Source of the DNA: Angiostrongylus vasorum
Taxonomy: Eukaryota > Nematoda > Chromadorea > Rhabditida > Metastrongylidae
Assembly: GCA_018806985.1 (NCBI GenBank)
Contig: JADANN010000115.1
Coordinates: forward strand, 372,501 to 436,500
Direction: 5' to 3'
Length of the DNA: 64,000 nt
Shown: in pieces, positions 25,801 to 39,484 of the stretch
How the letters are laid out: each line of letters begins with the position of its first letter
Position numbering within the stretch: position 1 is the first letter of the stretch
Notes under the pieces: generated by a model
Database searches by the model: none
Seen by the model: the letters and a program-made list of their open reading frames with translations, nothing else
What the model was told of the DNA's origin: nothing
Program-made: the position numbers and the translations under genes

Positions 25801-28578
25801 CAACACGCTTCCCAAAAAGAAAACTGTTGTTAAAGCACATACAGCGAAGCCATAGATCCGACATTAATTTCCGGGCAACCTAATATTCTTGTGAAAAAAT
25901 CCGATTAGTTACACTTCCCAAGCAGTAATCTTTTCCAGCAAGTTGGTGAGATCTTTGAAGTCCCATAATTGATCTGGTTTTACTTCAAGAAAACATGGTC
26001 TAGATTTATATTTTGCCACATTATTCACTCTTTTCCTAAACATGAAAATTTATCGAAAAACTCCCTGTTGTTTATTCCATTCTTTAAAATACAAGAATAA
26101 TTACCGTGTCTGGGATGTAAATCCTCTTTGGACGTTGAATTCGCTGTCCCTCAACAGACGATGAATTGGAACCAAGTCTTTCGTACGGCCTCGTTAAGCC
26201 TTTCTTCGACTTTAATAGCAATTATTTTTCTTTCTTTGCGCGAGATACAATAACGAATTCCTTAGGTGCTCTCCTCTTTCTCATGGATCTTCAGGTTCGT
26301 ATCCAATCGATCTTGTATTGATATCATCACTGAAAGTCGGAAGTAGAAAACTCTCAGATTGGCACTGAGCGTTTTGATTTCATCGCACTCATCATCGTTG
26401 CTGGAAAAATGGGATGCTTGGTCAGAAAAATGCTGGGGAGATTAGGCGATAGACGATAAAAGGATGACAAAAAATATCCAGAATAAAAGCAGATAGACTT
26501 TTTTTCAGCTAGACACATTCTATTTACTTTGTCATTGCCAAAAAATCGATATTTATTCGATTTTTATGCTAACGACAACTGCAACTCTATCAGTTCCATT
26601 GTTTTCAAAGACTCCAAGAGAACACATTTGCCCTACTGAGAAGAAAATCTGACGAGTAAATCTGAGGCCAAAAGAAATGATATCCAACTGCTCCCTTTTA
26701 ATCCTGATGTTGGAAGAAATGAGCTATCTACCAATCACAAAGTGATCTCAGTTTTTTTCTCATGAAGACTTTTAAACTTAAAGTATCTGTGCAAAAAATA
26801 TTCTACGAAAGCTCTAGATAGGAAACGAGGGTAAGTGCTTGTGTAAGTACTTAAAATTCATGGGAAAAAAGTTTTTTCCACTTTGAGGCAATTAGTGAAA
26901 GTCGCCCGTCTTGGAACACGTTCACGATGGAAACAACAAAAGTAAAAAAATTTCAAATAGATAAAAAAAATTTATTAAATGTGAAAATTTTCCATGTAAA
27001 GTTAACGAAAGATTGAAAATCAAAAAACAATGCAATAACTGCTTAAGGATTCGTTATAATCGAAAAGCACCCCTTTTATTGAAGTCACCTAATGACTTGT
27101 GGGGTTTCGACAGAAGAGAATCGAACGCTTCGTGTAGTCGGAAGGTAACATAAATTTTGGTAACTACCACTACCAGAATAATTGAACAACTTTTCCATTA
27201 CTATAGAAGAAAGACGAGGAGTGTTTTAAGAGTATTGCTTTCTCTAATACTTATTTTGTAGGTGCAACAGTTAAAACCACATGTGGTAAGTAGACTATTG
27301 AGTTTTACTAATGTAGTGCCAATTTTATACGGCAGCATCATCATTTTGTCATTAAGCATGAATGACTACTAAGCTTGGAGGATCTTTTTAAAAGTCTCCC
27401 TTACTGTTGCTTTATCAAAAATTAAAGCAAAATTTCAAATATACTCTATTATTGGAATATCGACGAGACAAAGCCTCTATTACAAATTCCTTTACCACTG
27501 GGTGAAATCACTTTGCTTCATCAGCCTTATTGAACAGCTCATAAAAATCCGCTTTTTCGTTTCATAAAGTAAAATTTATAGACGGAAATAAGAGCCAAAG
27601 CTGATGTGTTAAAAAGCGATTTCGACGTAGATGGTGGAAGTCAATATGAAAGCGTAAATGGAAGCTCATTTAACTCCGAAACAAAAATAGTGCGATAACT
27701 CCTTTTCTTCAGTACACTTAAAATCTTCCTAATTATAGTGTTATTTTATTCTGTCTTGAGACATAGCTCATATGGAAGGTTAACGTTATAAATGACAAAA
27801 TCATACGAAAACAGCAATCTCATCAATATTGTCAGCTTAAGAACGAAAAAGTTGGTAGCGTTATTGATTGGCGGATGAAAGCATTAGAAGACCAGGATAG
27901 TCTCTTTCCCAACTAGAACGTAAGAATTGAAACATCGCAGCGATTTTCTTCCGAGTAGCTGATTTCCTTCACAAGTTCAACTCTACTACACCCAATTTTC
28001 TTCCTCTAGATGGTCGGCTTTTGAGTCGTGTATTAAGTGGAAACATTTAAATAATATCATTATATTCGTGAGTTTACCATGGTTTTGCCGATTACTACTG
28101 GAAACTTTCTGTTCTGCTTTGGTACACGGAGAATTGAAGACTTATGAAGCACATAGAGAACATTCTAATCTTTGGTAATATAGATGTATTTTTTTTCTAG
28201 AATGCTATTTAATTTTTATATTGTCTTGGCAATCAAGATGGAAAAATAGAGGTATAGTGGAAAGGAGAAATTTAAATTTTCGATTCAAGCACGGCAACCG
28301 CTGGCATTAAGGACACATATGGAGATATCACATTGCAGTCTGCCGGAAACGAAATCCCGGCTTCGATCTCTTTGTTGCCCGAGATACGAGTCCGAGGGAA
28401 AAAAAACGAAATACGATAAAAACACATAACGTTCCGACCCACTAAGATACAGCATCCTCATTGTGCAGTAAGTATAAATGGAAACAAAAGTAGGACAAAT
28501 AGATTAAACAGCTATATTGAAAACTTTTCACATTACTGTCGAACATTTCTAGATTTTTGGTTGTGTGTATTTCCAACC
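25801..28578. other. no gene or repeat recognised
   Basis: AT-rich sequence with many stops in all frames. No exon boundaries could be paired, and none of the three repeat families is present. Confidence 0.5.
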
Positions 28579-28866
28579 GTGAAGCCCACTATGAGCTGAG
28601 ACACGTCGATTTAAAATTGTGGAAGCATTAACTGCATTATCTTTAGTTGTGTATGAATTCTACATAACTCATAAAGTTGCAAATTAGTGAAAATCTTCTA
28701 CATTGTTAGCAAAGATTTTCAAATGTTCTTTTTCTATGTGTTTAAAACAGCAAAGCCCACTATGTACTGAAACAAGTCGGTTTAAAATTGTGGAAATACT
28801 AATTGCACTATCATTGGCTATGGATGAATTCTATATGAGTCATGAAGTTTGGACTATAGTGAAGAT
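28579..28866. repeat. diverged tandem duplication (unit about 115 bp)
   Basis: Two direct units, 28,579-28,692 and 28,750-28,866, share gaagcccactatgagctgag against aaagcccactatgtactgaa. They also share tttaaaattgtggaa, the phrase gtatgaattctacat against ggatgaattctatat, and tagtgaa at the end. The intervening 57 bp is partly similar. No coding function is apparent. Confidence 0.75.
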
Positions 28867-28884
28867 AAAGAATGAGAGTTAGAA

Positions 28885-28888
<4 letters not shown>

Positions 28889-28916
<28 letters not shown>

Positions 28917-28917
28917 G
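28889..28917. repeat. (AG)n microsatellite
   Basis: Purine dinucleotide run just after the tandem duplication. Confidence 0.9.
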
Positions 28918-31404
28918 GTGGAAGAAAAAGACTAAATATTAGCAAGTGGTCGACAGTGAAGCTTGAATGGTGTTGAATCAATGTAGGAAGATTACTGAAG
29001 GAATTAATTTAGGTGAATGGAATGATGTTGAAGTGATGATGATGACAAAGATGATGACGATGAATGTTCGTAAATGAATGATGTCAAGAAAATGATTCAA
29101 TAGGGAAATAATTCAAATCGTTGAGTACACAAGTGAGCGTTGATTTCCGATGTAAGCCTGACTGAGCTCAATGAAGCCGAGATAACTTGCGATAGTAGAG
29201 GACAATACAACAATTAAAGAAGCTGGCTGACAGCCAAATCTCCTCAAACCAACAACGCATAATATCTGTAGAGCACGCAGCAGCTCACACTCATTTCAGT
29301 TCCTCTCAAACTGACCTAAAAATCTAACAAATATACCCAAATACATGCGTAGCGTACATATGTACATAGATAGCCATACATCTAAGCAGACGTACATATT
29401 CACATGCATACGTGCACATAAAGACAACATCAATGATATGAAAACTTAAAAGAAAATGCTAATACATGCGTCTGTAAAAATGTTACGCAATATTTGCGTT
29501 TGTGTCTACAACAACATCTTTCATCCTTACTGTTCCACTGTTCTTTTTACTGTTAAAGCTCTTAATATTAAACAGGCTTAATGTTTTTTTCCTCAGATAT
29601 GCCCGGCGACTTAGACTGAATTTGCATATGAAATGCCACATATCAGAATCTGACTGAACACAATAAAAATGCCTACGAAATGTGATGACATAAAATTCAA
29701 ACGAGCTGCAGCTGCTTCTTCAGGCTTGACCACCGGAAAAGACGAATATGTATATATACAAGCATATATACATAACATATACACATATTTCTCTATATGG
29801 AGTTTAGACCAGTTAGATCATGCACTGAGAAATGACAACTAAATAAAATCGAATGACGACCGCTATGACGATGAACATGTAGAATGAGACGGTGATTATG
29901 GTAATGATGATAATGATAAATACGATTATGATGACAATGAAGAAGTAATATCAGAATCATGACGTCCTTGTAAGGACAAATTCGAGAAGTCTCGAACAAC
30001 AACAACAACGACAAAATATGATAAACTGCTTAGTACGAGCATGAAAAAATATTGTCACGAAAGCGAAATGATGTCGATGTGAAAGGAATGGTGGCGATGA
30101 AACGTCAAAGGAGCCGTGGCGGAATGATGTAATACAGATTTAACGGCATAATGGAAGAAAAATACTATCGTCGATGGATGTAGCAGAAGTAGAGTATTAA
30201 GAGAAATACTGGCTATTTTCTATTTTAAGTCGTCGTTGCTTCAATACACACTACCAGCAAAGCGAATGAAAAAGAGTTAAGATCATTAACATTCTTGCGA
30301 AGACGCCTAATATCGGATTCGTCGCAGTCTAGACGATGCCTGATTCCCCAGCCTTTACGAAACTGCTGATTTTTTTGAAAATAAACAATAATTTTTCCGA
30401 TAACTAGAGAAAAAATTCGTGAGTTTTGGATATGAATGGATTGTAGAAAGGACTTGCTTTATCGTTCCATGGGTATGAATGATATTCATATTGCTGTTTA
30501 CTGTATGTTACTATGGTCCGTCAAACAAACATATTGCTGTCACCATTCTCAAGCTTTCTGTAACTTATGGATCTCTAGTTTACTATTTTTACAACCGCAT
30601 CCTTTATACGACAACTAACATTCGCCAAATCAATCAGAATAGAAATAGTCTTTCATGCGCAAAAGTACTTATTTTTTTCTACATATCTAAGTACAGAATA
30701 GAGCTTTGCCCGAACAATGCCCATTACAACATCTGCGTTCTACAAGCTATCAATTGACAACAAAAAAGTATAGGAAAGTAGTTCGATATGTTAAAATAAA
30801 CTACCGGGAGAAAAATGAGGCCTATAGGCGTTACAACGGTTACTCCCGACAAAAAATCATGAAATCTCACTCGCTGCGAGAGTGTTAAACGCCTTTTGCT
30901 TTGAAAAATAGTGTTCTTTATCATCATATGTGACAATACTTCTTACTTTATTATGTGATAAGGAATGTGGAAGAGTAACCTGACATAATGCAGTAGCTTT
31001 TTAATGCACTGAATTGGACTAATGATGAGATCTGATAATTTGAGGTAAAATTGTAAACAAAGTGACGAACGAGATGAGCACAGTCTAACATATTTATGAA
31101 AACTTTTATAAACTATAATATTCCCTTGAAAATCTTTCAGTAATGATAGCGTCATAAAGACGGAGGGAGACATTCGACCTTAACGTAAAAATTCAACAAG
31201 AGTCGGAGAAAAAAAATATAAGCCTCGTAAAAAGTCGATGATGACCCCAGGGAATGTTGACCGACCATTATATTGACGTCGTTGGCCGCATGAAATTCTC
31301 CAAAGTCACACTCAGCTTCATCAATCCGACATGATTTACTAGCAATATCAACTTCAGTTATGATGTTGACGATGGCATACATAGTATATAGTAATAGTAA
31401 CTAC
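28918..31404. other. no gene supported
   Basis: Contains imperfect GAT/GAC triplet runs near 29.03-29.07 and 29.87-29.95 kb and several short ORFs (for example 30,436-30,757) that are AT-driven and lack splice support. Confidence 0.4.

Positions 31405-31443
<39 letters not shown>
31405..31443. repeat. (AT)n microsatellite
   Basis: Uninterrupted AT dinucleotide run. Confidence 0.95.
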
Positions 31444-31445
<2 letters not shown>

Positions 31446-31569
31446 GGATTAGCGGAAAGAAGAAATTGCAGGAGGAACCGGTCATCTAGTGACATAAAGA
31501 TCTCATAGCGAACACTTTTCTATGACGATAAAGCTCTGAGATCCATAAATGAAGAACGAAGTGTTAGGC

Positions 31570-31815
31570 ATTGATCAGTCTCTGAAGGATGTGTCGTCCA
31601 CCCAATTTGGCTATAGATCTATTCCCATAAAAGATTTTTGGGCGATCTACCAATGTAACACATCAATGTTTCTTACTCTTTCCAAGCCAGTCTGTTGCCA
31701 ATTTGCCGAGCCCGAATGATGGGAGGCTTGGTGAGCTCTAAGCTCGGGGGCGCGTGATTGAACCAGAGACCACACTTGTATTGCGTTCTACCTCCGACCA
31801 CTGCGCAACACGTGC
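31570..31815 (-). mobile_element. diverged tRNA-headed SINE copy
   Basis: Reverse orientation: ttgatcagtctctgaaggatg, ccagtctgttgccaatttgccg, ggaggcttggtgag, gattgaacc (B-box side) and ccactgcgcaacacgtgcac (A-box side). Internal region diverged. Confidence 0.75.
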
Positions 31816-32714
31816 ACGGAAACCGGTAATAACTGTCTTGTTAAAGGATGAAATAAGTTCTGTCTTTGTATTTATTACATATAACGTTTATGAATGATCA
31901 GTGTGTAAGTTGTTCAACAACCTCATTGATTGACACGGCGCCATTCGGCAACGTACGATTTTCCTTCAAGAAATTATTGATGTGCAAAATATGGACCCGA
32001 AAAGTGTAAAGATATTTTTACACTATCTGGACGTCAGAAGTTTTTTTTTCTTGTATTCTATTTCTAAACAACTTTTACGACCACGCACCGCCACTGTAGA
32101 CGAAGCTAGAGTAAATATATCTGTGATAGTGAAACCTTTTTTGAGCGAAGATCAGCGTTAACATGCAATAGAATGGAATAGCACAGAAGTAAATTGTTAT
32201 TAAGTTGATCCGTGCAGTTTTTACGTTGTCACCCTATATGTTGAATAATACTGAAGAAGTTTAAGTTCACGTGATCTCTCCAAGTTCTACGAGCTCATTC
32301 TTCCATCCTAACTTTTTTATTTGAGGAGTAGACTTTCATGTACTTTGAAGATGGCTTCACCATGAAGTGAAAACGATGTGGTTCAACTAAACTGCTACAA
32401 ATAACAAAGGCAATGTTTCTCAGAAGGTGGCATGCACTGATCATTGATATTCGAGCATCGACGCATCGTACACCCAATATTTCATCATTTTCTACTCCTT
32501 CAGTAATATTCTATTTTTCCTTTAAACGACGTTTCTACGGAACAAGCCCTGTTTCTTTCTCTTGTTGTAGTTTTTTATAGGAAGAAATGTTTATCATCAG
32601 ATCTTGTTATGATGTACTTGCTTAGAGCAGTAGTAATAGTAGGCACATGTTCTAATATAAAAGATGGCACAACCTGCTTCAAATCGCGGGATAAATAATT
32701 CTATGGAAAATAAA

Positions 32715-33000
32715 AAAGGGCGCATGTGACGCAGTGGTCAGAGGCGCCCCGCAACACACACGTTGAATCAGTACCCGTGCCCATGTCCCATTAAGCTTTC
32801 CATCCATTTGGGGTCGACAAATTGGTGCCAGACTTGTCTGGGAGGATAGCAGCACTAGCTCGATACATCGGTAGCCACCGTGAGTCATTGTAGAGGCCAG
32901 ACATGCATTCAGTCACCTCCAAACGATACTTAGTGAAGTCGAATGCATGGCGCATCCCTCAGGGATTGATCAACACCGAGAGCATTATCCTTTATCAAAA
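32715..33000 (+). mobile_element. tRNA-headed SINE copy
   Basis: Head gggcgcatgtgacgcagtgg gives the A box. Then ttggtgccagacttgtctgg, ctcgatacatcggtagccac, cacctccaaacgatacttag, gaagtcgaatgcatggcgca and a tail with 'atcctttatc'. The B box is eroded. Confidence 0.85.
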
Positions 33001-34938
33001 AATCCTGGTCACCACCAAAAAGTAAAAGTCTAGAGATCATTTAGGAGAGAAAAATAAGGCGCCATCGTTGAATGTGAAATGTTGTATTCAGTTTGGTATA
33101 GTAATATAGGCTAGTATAGCACAGCAGTAGAGTAACTGAGTAATTTGATTGGTATGAGAGTCTGATATAATCGATAACGACACTCATTCCATTACTGAAT
33201 CTACTGGCTTCTTGTCAATTTCTTTTCTTTTCAATCAAGACGTTAAAACTATGCATGGCAAACAACTTTTTTCCTTTAAAGAAACTTTTATGCGAAATAT
33301 TTGACAACCTTGAAGAATATGTCACGAAATAGATGAAACTTCTCCGTTTTTCGAACATAAATTCTCAAGTGTAATGCTTTTCATCTTAGCCCAAACTTAT
33401 TCCAACAAGCACTTCACATCTTCAAAAAACATTCCTGTATTTGTTGCATCTTACGAAGGATTTTTAGAATAATAGAAAAATAAAGGTAGATTTTTTAAAA
33501 AAAGTTGAAGCAGCTGACATTACAAGCGGAAGTGTAGGTTAAAAAGTGAGCTGAAATACAAACACATACATTGTTGGGAAACAACCGTTCTTTCTGAATT
33601 AATATGTTCCTTACACGTGAGTAGAATCGTCTCAAATAGTCTTGAAGCTACGAAACACGTTTCCACGTGACGGACAAGTATTAGTCCTGAATGGATTCGA
33701 ACAATCAGCTTTCTGTGTTTATACCTGTCTTACAAATATCTTATTTTATTACTTGGGTGTTATCAAAGATTTGTGTGAGCTGGCAATAGGAAGAATTTGC
33801 TGATTGAACAGGTTTTTCCCTATATGCATCCTCAATGGGTAATCGTGTGCTCATTTGTCTTGTAGAAAGATTTTCCACTTTGCAAGTGGATTTCTTCCAG
33901 AAGGATGGTGATTCTTGGCAACAGTTTATGCTTAGCAAGGATGTTCACATAAAAATGAAGCAGTATTCTCGGCATTGGTTACCATATCAGGTAGACGAGC
34001 CCTTGCTGCAGAGAGGTGTTCGACGCCAAAGATTATCTGATGGTTACAACAGCGAACTATTTCCTGCAAATCATTTCTGCCAAACCTTTCCAATTAAGTA
34101 GCTGGAATATATTACACATTTGAATCCATGTCCAGTTCAGCAGAACGCGAAATGAAACTGTTTACTATTTCAAAGAACAAAGAGACAGGGTTTCACTTCC
34201 TTAACCTCGAAAGGACTCCGATCCGGTTGTATCTTTTTCTCCACTGAAAAACGGGCGTCAATTTTACTTACGACAGCTGTTGTCCCTTATGATCCAAGTT
34301 TATGCAGTGGAGAAGAAAGATGGAATATGAATGTATAAGTCTGAAGAAATTCAATGACAAAGATCACAAAAAAATGTCATGAATAACTTCAACCCTAAGT
34401 TAGGCCAGTGAAGACAACGTAGAAAAAAAAACTTTACATCGGACCCCAGTCAATAATTTGAAATAAGCAAAAACTTTCTCGAATGGTGAATGTCGTTAAA
34501 CGAGCAGGTTAAATAACTCGCAACAGAATCGAAGATTCAATGAGAATTGGCAAGGAAAGTCAAACATGGCGCTTACCTATTTGAGGTCGTAGTTCCTTCT
34601 GGCTTCAATGAAGCCTCGAAAACCTGGACGCTAACTTAGAGAAATGGTACGGTTGCGTTTTCGAAAACATTATCGATAAGAGGGAAGAGTCTTATATTAT
34701 AAATGACGTCGACGATTGATGATCACGAAAGCTGCCACATAGTTACGTCACGGTGTTCGAGCGTTATCTGACAGACGAGTTCCAGCAGAAATTGTGTTCA
34801 ACGGGATTTCGAACGCAAAACATCAAAAAGCACTAATCAGCTGTGCAAATCTCTTTCATGGTTGACTCCGAAAACGCAGTGACCTTGATATTGCACGCGC
34901 GAGGGAAATCTATCAAGTAACTCACCAATGTGACAGGT
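33001..34938. other. no gene supported
   Basis: One plus-strand ORF at 33,835-34,005 begins with ATG and ends near a GTAGAC donor-like site, but no partner exon was found. The rest shows no structure I recognise. Confidence 0.35.
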
Positions 34939-35215
34939 TGGGAAAAGCTCTCGACGTTGGTCAATCTCTGAGAGAAACGCCATACATTGTGTGTCATCAA
35001 GGATCGTTGGAGGTAACGGAATACATATTTGACCTATGCAGTGACTCGCGGTGTTCTGCCGATCTCAGGGATGCTGCGTTCCCGGATTATTCTGATACCA
35101 ATTTGCAAACCCCGAGTAAATGAAAGGCTTGTTGTGCTCTGGGCTCGTGATCGAACCAACGACCGCGTGTGTATTGTAGGGCACCTCTAACTGTAGTAGT
35201 ACATACGCGCTTTAT
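34939..35215 (-). mobile_element. diverged tRNA-headed SINE copy
   Basis: Reverse orientation: gaaaagctctcgacgttggt, gtgactcgcggtgttctgcc, gataccaatttgcaaacccc, ggctcgtgatcgaacc and attgtagggcacctctaac. Moderately diverged from the 63.7-kb copy. Confidence 0.75.
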
Positions 35216-36174
35216 CTGACAGAAGTGAAGAGGATTTTATAAGAGCCCAACAGGATCATTATGTGGACAGAAACAGGAAACGGATGCAGTTCATCGATCA
35301 ACTCTTGTTCCTAGTGCTTTATGCAACGTTTATCAAAGTGGACAACTCTTTTTTTTATCAGAGATCCGTTTGGTAAGTACACAAAATATGAAAACTCCCA
35401 CATAATTGTAGAAACCCTAACTTGGCAGCCCTCCTTTCGCTTTCGTTTAAATCACTCTAAGGTTCTTATCGCTCATATATCATCCATATTCCGTTTCGTA
35501 TTCACATTCAATCGCGTGTGTTGTAAATTTCATTTTTACAACATGGGATTTCTTTGGTGCAAAAAAACTGATTGGAAAGCATTTTCGATATCGACAAAAC
35601 TGCCACATCTGCAACGATCATCTCTGCTTTTTTCCTAACTTAGCCTAAGTTTGGTCATTACCAATACGAATGTGATAACGACAATCGGCAAGTCACACAG
35701 AAGTCCTCAGCAGTCCTCTCTGTTGCGCATCAGTTAGTACGATATCCACGAGTACCACGCCTACGCTTGTTATGTTGACTTACAGATGGTCGTAAACACT
35801 TTTTGGAAAGGCTATACTAAATGATTACGCTGATACTGATGGCGTTTTGGATCAAAAAGAGCAAAAAAATAGTTAAGATGAATTGAAACGAATGGAAGAC
35901 TTGTCTTTGATTCACCCACAGATTCTGATTTTTTATGCAGCGGAAGCTCCGGTAATAGATGAAAACCAATAGTCAAGGACTTCCCCCACCATTAACAAAA
36001 ACTAGTGGTAAATACTAACAGAAAGTACAACTGGACACTTCAGTAGTAGGACGAATAGACAAGGGAATTTCTTAGAAACTTCAGAAGATACTACTACAAA
36101 TCTGATTCAAAACTTCTTTTAAATGCTGAAAAAATGCTAAATTTTTTACTCAATGCGTACCATTATTCTTCATG
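35216..36174. other. no gene supported
   Basis: An ORF at 35,321-35,638 is Phe/Ser rich and has no recognisable domain or splice support. Confidence 0.35.
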
Positions 36175-36540
36175 GCAGGGAGTATGATGCGAAATAAGCC
36201 ATCATGATTTCGAGATATTTGCAAAACTTGGACCCCATTCAAAATCCGAACCTGTGGTTACCCTTTCTAGGGGCTCATGCGTTACGCGCTGCACCACTAA
36301 GGCCCTTGCTTTACCCTTCCTTCAGCCAGTTTCCTATCTAACGGTGCCATCATCAATTCATCAACGGAAATGATCTGCGGAGCACAAATCGGCATAGAAG
36401 GTAGTTAAGCTGAGGCTGCATCCGAGATCACAATAATAACTTTTTATTTGCCGCCCATTATTATTTCTCACGGCGGAGTTTGATGTGAAATGCAACCACT
36501 ACGATGTTGCGAAAATGCTAACCGTGGTTTGAATCCGGCC
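36175..36540. mobile_element. diverged family B copy
   Basis: Left end gcagggagtatgatgcgaaa, tcgagatatttgcaaaactt, ccctttctaggggctcatgc. Middle gatctgcggagcacaaatcg and gctgaggctg. Then ctttttatttgccgcccatt with a second terminal-like segment. The layout matches the copies at 40.5 and 43.8 kb. Confidence 0.7.
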
Positions 36541-37018
36541 CGGATTCCATCTTTTGAAAAAATCTCAGCACCATTGCATTTGCTTGACATTGTGTTTGTT
36601 GCGTTTTGTGTTATGGTGTCTAAGCAGACTGATATTTCGATTTCTAGCTTTCTGAAATATTCTGAACACTTTCTAACAACGTTTTTTGTCCGTTCAAACC
36701 GACGTGAAAGCTGTTTTCACTAAAGGTTGCCAATAGCATAGAAATATGTTCCACAGTACTTTCATTTTTCTTCATTCCATAGAATACTCTTCATCCAAAG
36801 TTTTTGATAAAGAGCATTTTTTCTTCTCAATTACTAGATAGTTCCTCATTGAAAACCTTTTCGACATAACTCCTTAGGCTCGAAAGCGCAAAAAAAGGCT
36901 TTCGTAAGTTAAAAATATGATATATGGCTCCGTAATGGATTGAAAAATAGAATGATGTTTATAGTTTTACCAAATAAGGGAAAAAGATGAACTCTGCCCA
37001 GCTCTTGCTGGAAATCAT

Positions 37019-38459
37019 TCACAAGGGAACTAACCGTCGATATATGTTTCCCACAATAATACGCTTAAGCTGGCCAGCCTTGAGTTTATTGTACATGAGT
37101 GGGAATAATAAACATAAAATTTAACATTCTTAAATAGTTAATATCCTCTTGTTTATTTGATAAAGAAGTAAAGAACATAAAATGAGAAACAAAAAATGAA
37201 AACAAAAACCAACCTTAGATGGAATACCATCGTTTGCAACAAAAGCTATGGACGTGCGGCTTGCCGCCGTGTCACGTAGTTCAGAACGTCGAATCGGAGT
37301 CTTATCACAATCCATCTCACTAATATCTAATACTGGTCAGAAAAAATTAGAATTAAGCTTGATTTACAGAATTCGAATGAGCATGTGAACTTTGTGACGT
37401 GAGCGCTCTGAAGTTTAGAACCACCAATTTGATTTTTGAGCAGTCGTCATCGATCATAAGTCATCTAATGGCTTTTCGTCTAACGAGATGCTCAGGTAAC
37501 ACCCACACTCCCCCATCCTCACTCTCTCGCTTTTTATCGCTCTTGTTCATTCTTACTATTCGTATAATCTTTTATTGAATTTGACAACTACTGGACTTCT
37601 TTCACTGTTAATTTTTTCTCATTCTGGTCGTGTTTGCTGCAGAGTAGTCTTAATTTATCAAAAGGGGTATGGAATTATTAGGTAGATCACCCATCTAGCT
37701 GAAAAAACTAAACTTAACCCATGATTAGTACGTAAACAGAAATTACAATCATATGCCCATTCTTCAAATGAATTCTAGTCAATTGTCGCACTACTGAACA
37801 TCAGTAGGAGAGCAACGCAACACTACCACATTTATCGTGATCCATCACTGCATGCTTAGGCAAGAGATGATTGGAGTAGGATGCATGGCACATTGGATAT
37901 CCAGCAACACTGAACACTTTTCACCTTTTACTGGCTTTTCGAGAAAGTGATATATTCAGAAGAGTGTTTGTTAGGCCACAGGGCCAGTGGAGTAATCTAC
38001 AATTCGTATAATCAGAAACCGTCACGGTATATGCCGATCTCCTGGAGATCTTGTAACAGTGGTGAAACTCCTTTTAAATTTCATCTGACAAAAACAACTC
38101 TAGAATAGGACATGTTCTTGGATGAGCAGGAATGCTTATATGGCTTTCGTTAGTAGCTTTTCCTAGTGGATTAAGTTAGGATGAAAAGCACTGATCTTCC
38201 GATCATCTCATCTGGAGTAGTTGTTTTCATTCGATCATCAAATTAAGGCAATAATTTCCATTTAAACGATTTTCGTTCGCTGAAAAATGACTATAAGAAG
38301 TTTTTGTCCAGAAAAATGCAACACAGTAACGACCAAGAGAAACCGGCAGCAGATCGAGAAAAGTTGAACTGTGGTCTAAAAACGAAACCAAAGGATGAAG
38401 TGATGGTGTGCTGACATTTTGAATCTTAGATTTCATTGCGGTAATGCAACTCAGTTCCT
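37019..38459 (-). CDS. three-exon minus-strand gene (3' part), family unknown
   Basis: Three exons join in phase. 38,459-38,334: acceptor GTGCAG, 2 nt + 41 codons + 1 nt, donor GTCGTT. 37,332-37,214: acceptor CTGACCAG, 39 codons, donor GTTGGT. 37,078-37,019: acceptor ending CAAG, 19 codons, TGA. Readable segments are AMKSKIQNVSTPSLHPLVSF, LDISEMDCDKTPIRRSELRD and AGQLKRIIVGNIYRRLVPL at the C-terminus. The product part is about 100 residues, without obvious transmembrane helices and with a basic C-terminus. Upstream exons were not found and I do not recognise the family. Two of the three donors are weak (GTCGTT, GTTGGT), so the exact model is an inference. Confidence 0.45.
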
Positions 38460-38757
38460 CTGCACATCGGTAAGTTACCGATACCTCTTACTCTTCCTCC
38501 TAACTATTCTTCTGGGAAAATGATCTGCAACACATAACTAGATATTTTTTCATCTGTGGATTATTTCTTTTTTTGGAAGCGGTCCCTTTAAAATTCAATG
38601 GTTGAATGACATTTCGATAACCAATTCAGGACTTTTTAAACATACGTTTATTTCGCCTACTCTGTTCATTCCATCAATATAAAGTCCGTTTAGGAACATA
38701 ATTTAAAGCAATGTTGAGCTGTACATTGAAGAACATTGAATTTCGTTAAAGAGAAAT

Positions 38758-39237
38758 TCACAAGCAAGAAATCAGCCAGACGGAACCAACAAAGTCCTTA
38801 AAAGACCTGAAACAAAACCAGAAGATCATTTTCCACTCCTTTTCATCTGCAGCATGCACAAACTTCCTGATAGCACAGTTGGGTCTTATAATTTCGTAAT
38901 CGTATACATGCAAATTAGTCTCTTCAATTTCTAAGTGTTTTAGCGCACAAAATAACGAAGGTGTCACGGAATGGCGATCTTTAATTATTGCTAGCATTGT
39001 TGCACTTTCTGCTGCTATACAATTCACTATTTACTTCTCGTCGCTAAGGCCATGTCTTTCACAAGTTAGTACTTCTGTGCATTTTTTGTTCAACTTGTAA
39101 ATAATATCGTGCGTGATGTAGAAGTACTGTTTCAGTTTAAATCTTATAAAAAAAAGCACCGTAACATATCGTTCAGTTGGATCCGAACGCCTCGGACTTG
39201 TTTTTTGGTTGGATAACAGCCATATATAGTCTGACAC
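38758..39237 (-). pseudogene. 160-codon coding-like stretch with one in-frame stop
   Basis: A single minus-strand frame runs from 39,237 to 38,758 with one TAA (at 39,031-39,033). Before the stop: SDYIWLLSNQKTSPRRSDP and KKCTEVLTCERHGLSDEK. After it: NCIAAESATMLAIIKDRHSV, then LHVYDYEIIRPNCAIRKFVH. Amino-acid composition is coding-like on both sides. It may be a recently disabled gene, a repeat-encoded protein remnant or two exons with an unseen intron. Family not recognised. Confidence 0.35.
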
Positions 39238-39484
39238 AAGCTGTGATGAGTGTTGGATTTGGTTATTGCCAGAATCGTATGCAACAGTGTCGTATACCTA
39301 TACTTGTCGGGTCAGCCAACCTTTTTGTCTAGGCTATTTTCTTTTGTTCAACATCAAGGTAGAAGTACTATCTAAAGTGTTCATGACTAATGATTAGATG
39401 AATGGCTGGAGATTTCCTATGTATGCTCCCGTTCTTCATCATCGGCGACTTGTCCTTGTCGAGAAAATCCCTTGAATTACTTGT

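Noticed and set aside
33835..34101. Plus-strand ORF starting with ATG and reaching a GTAGAC site
   Set aside because: No partner exon, no recognised domain and no promoter signal; could be chance.
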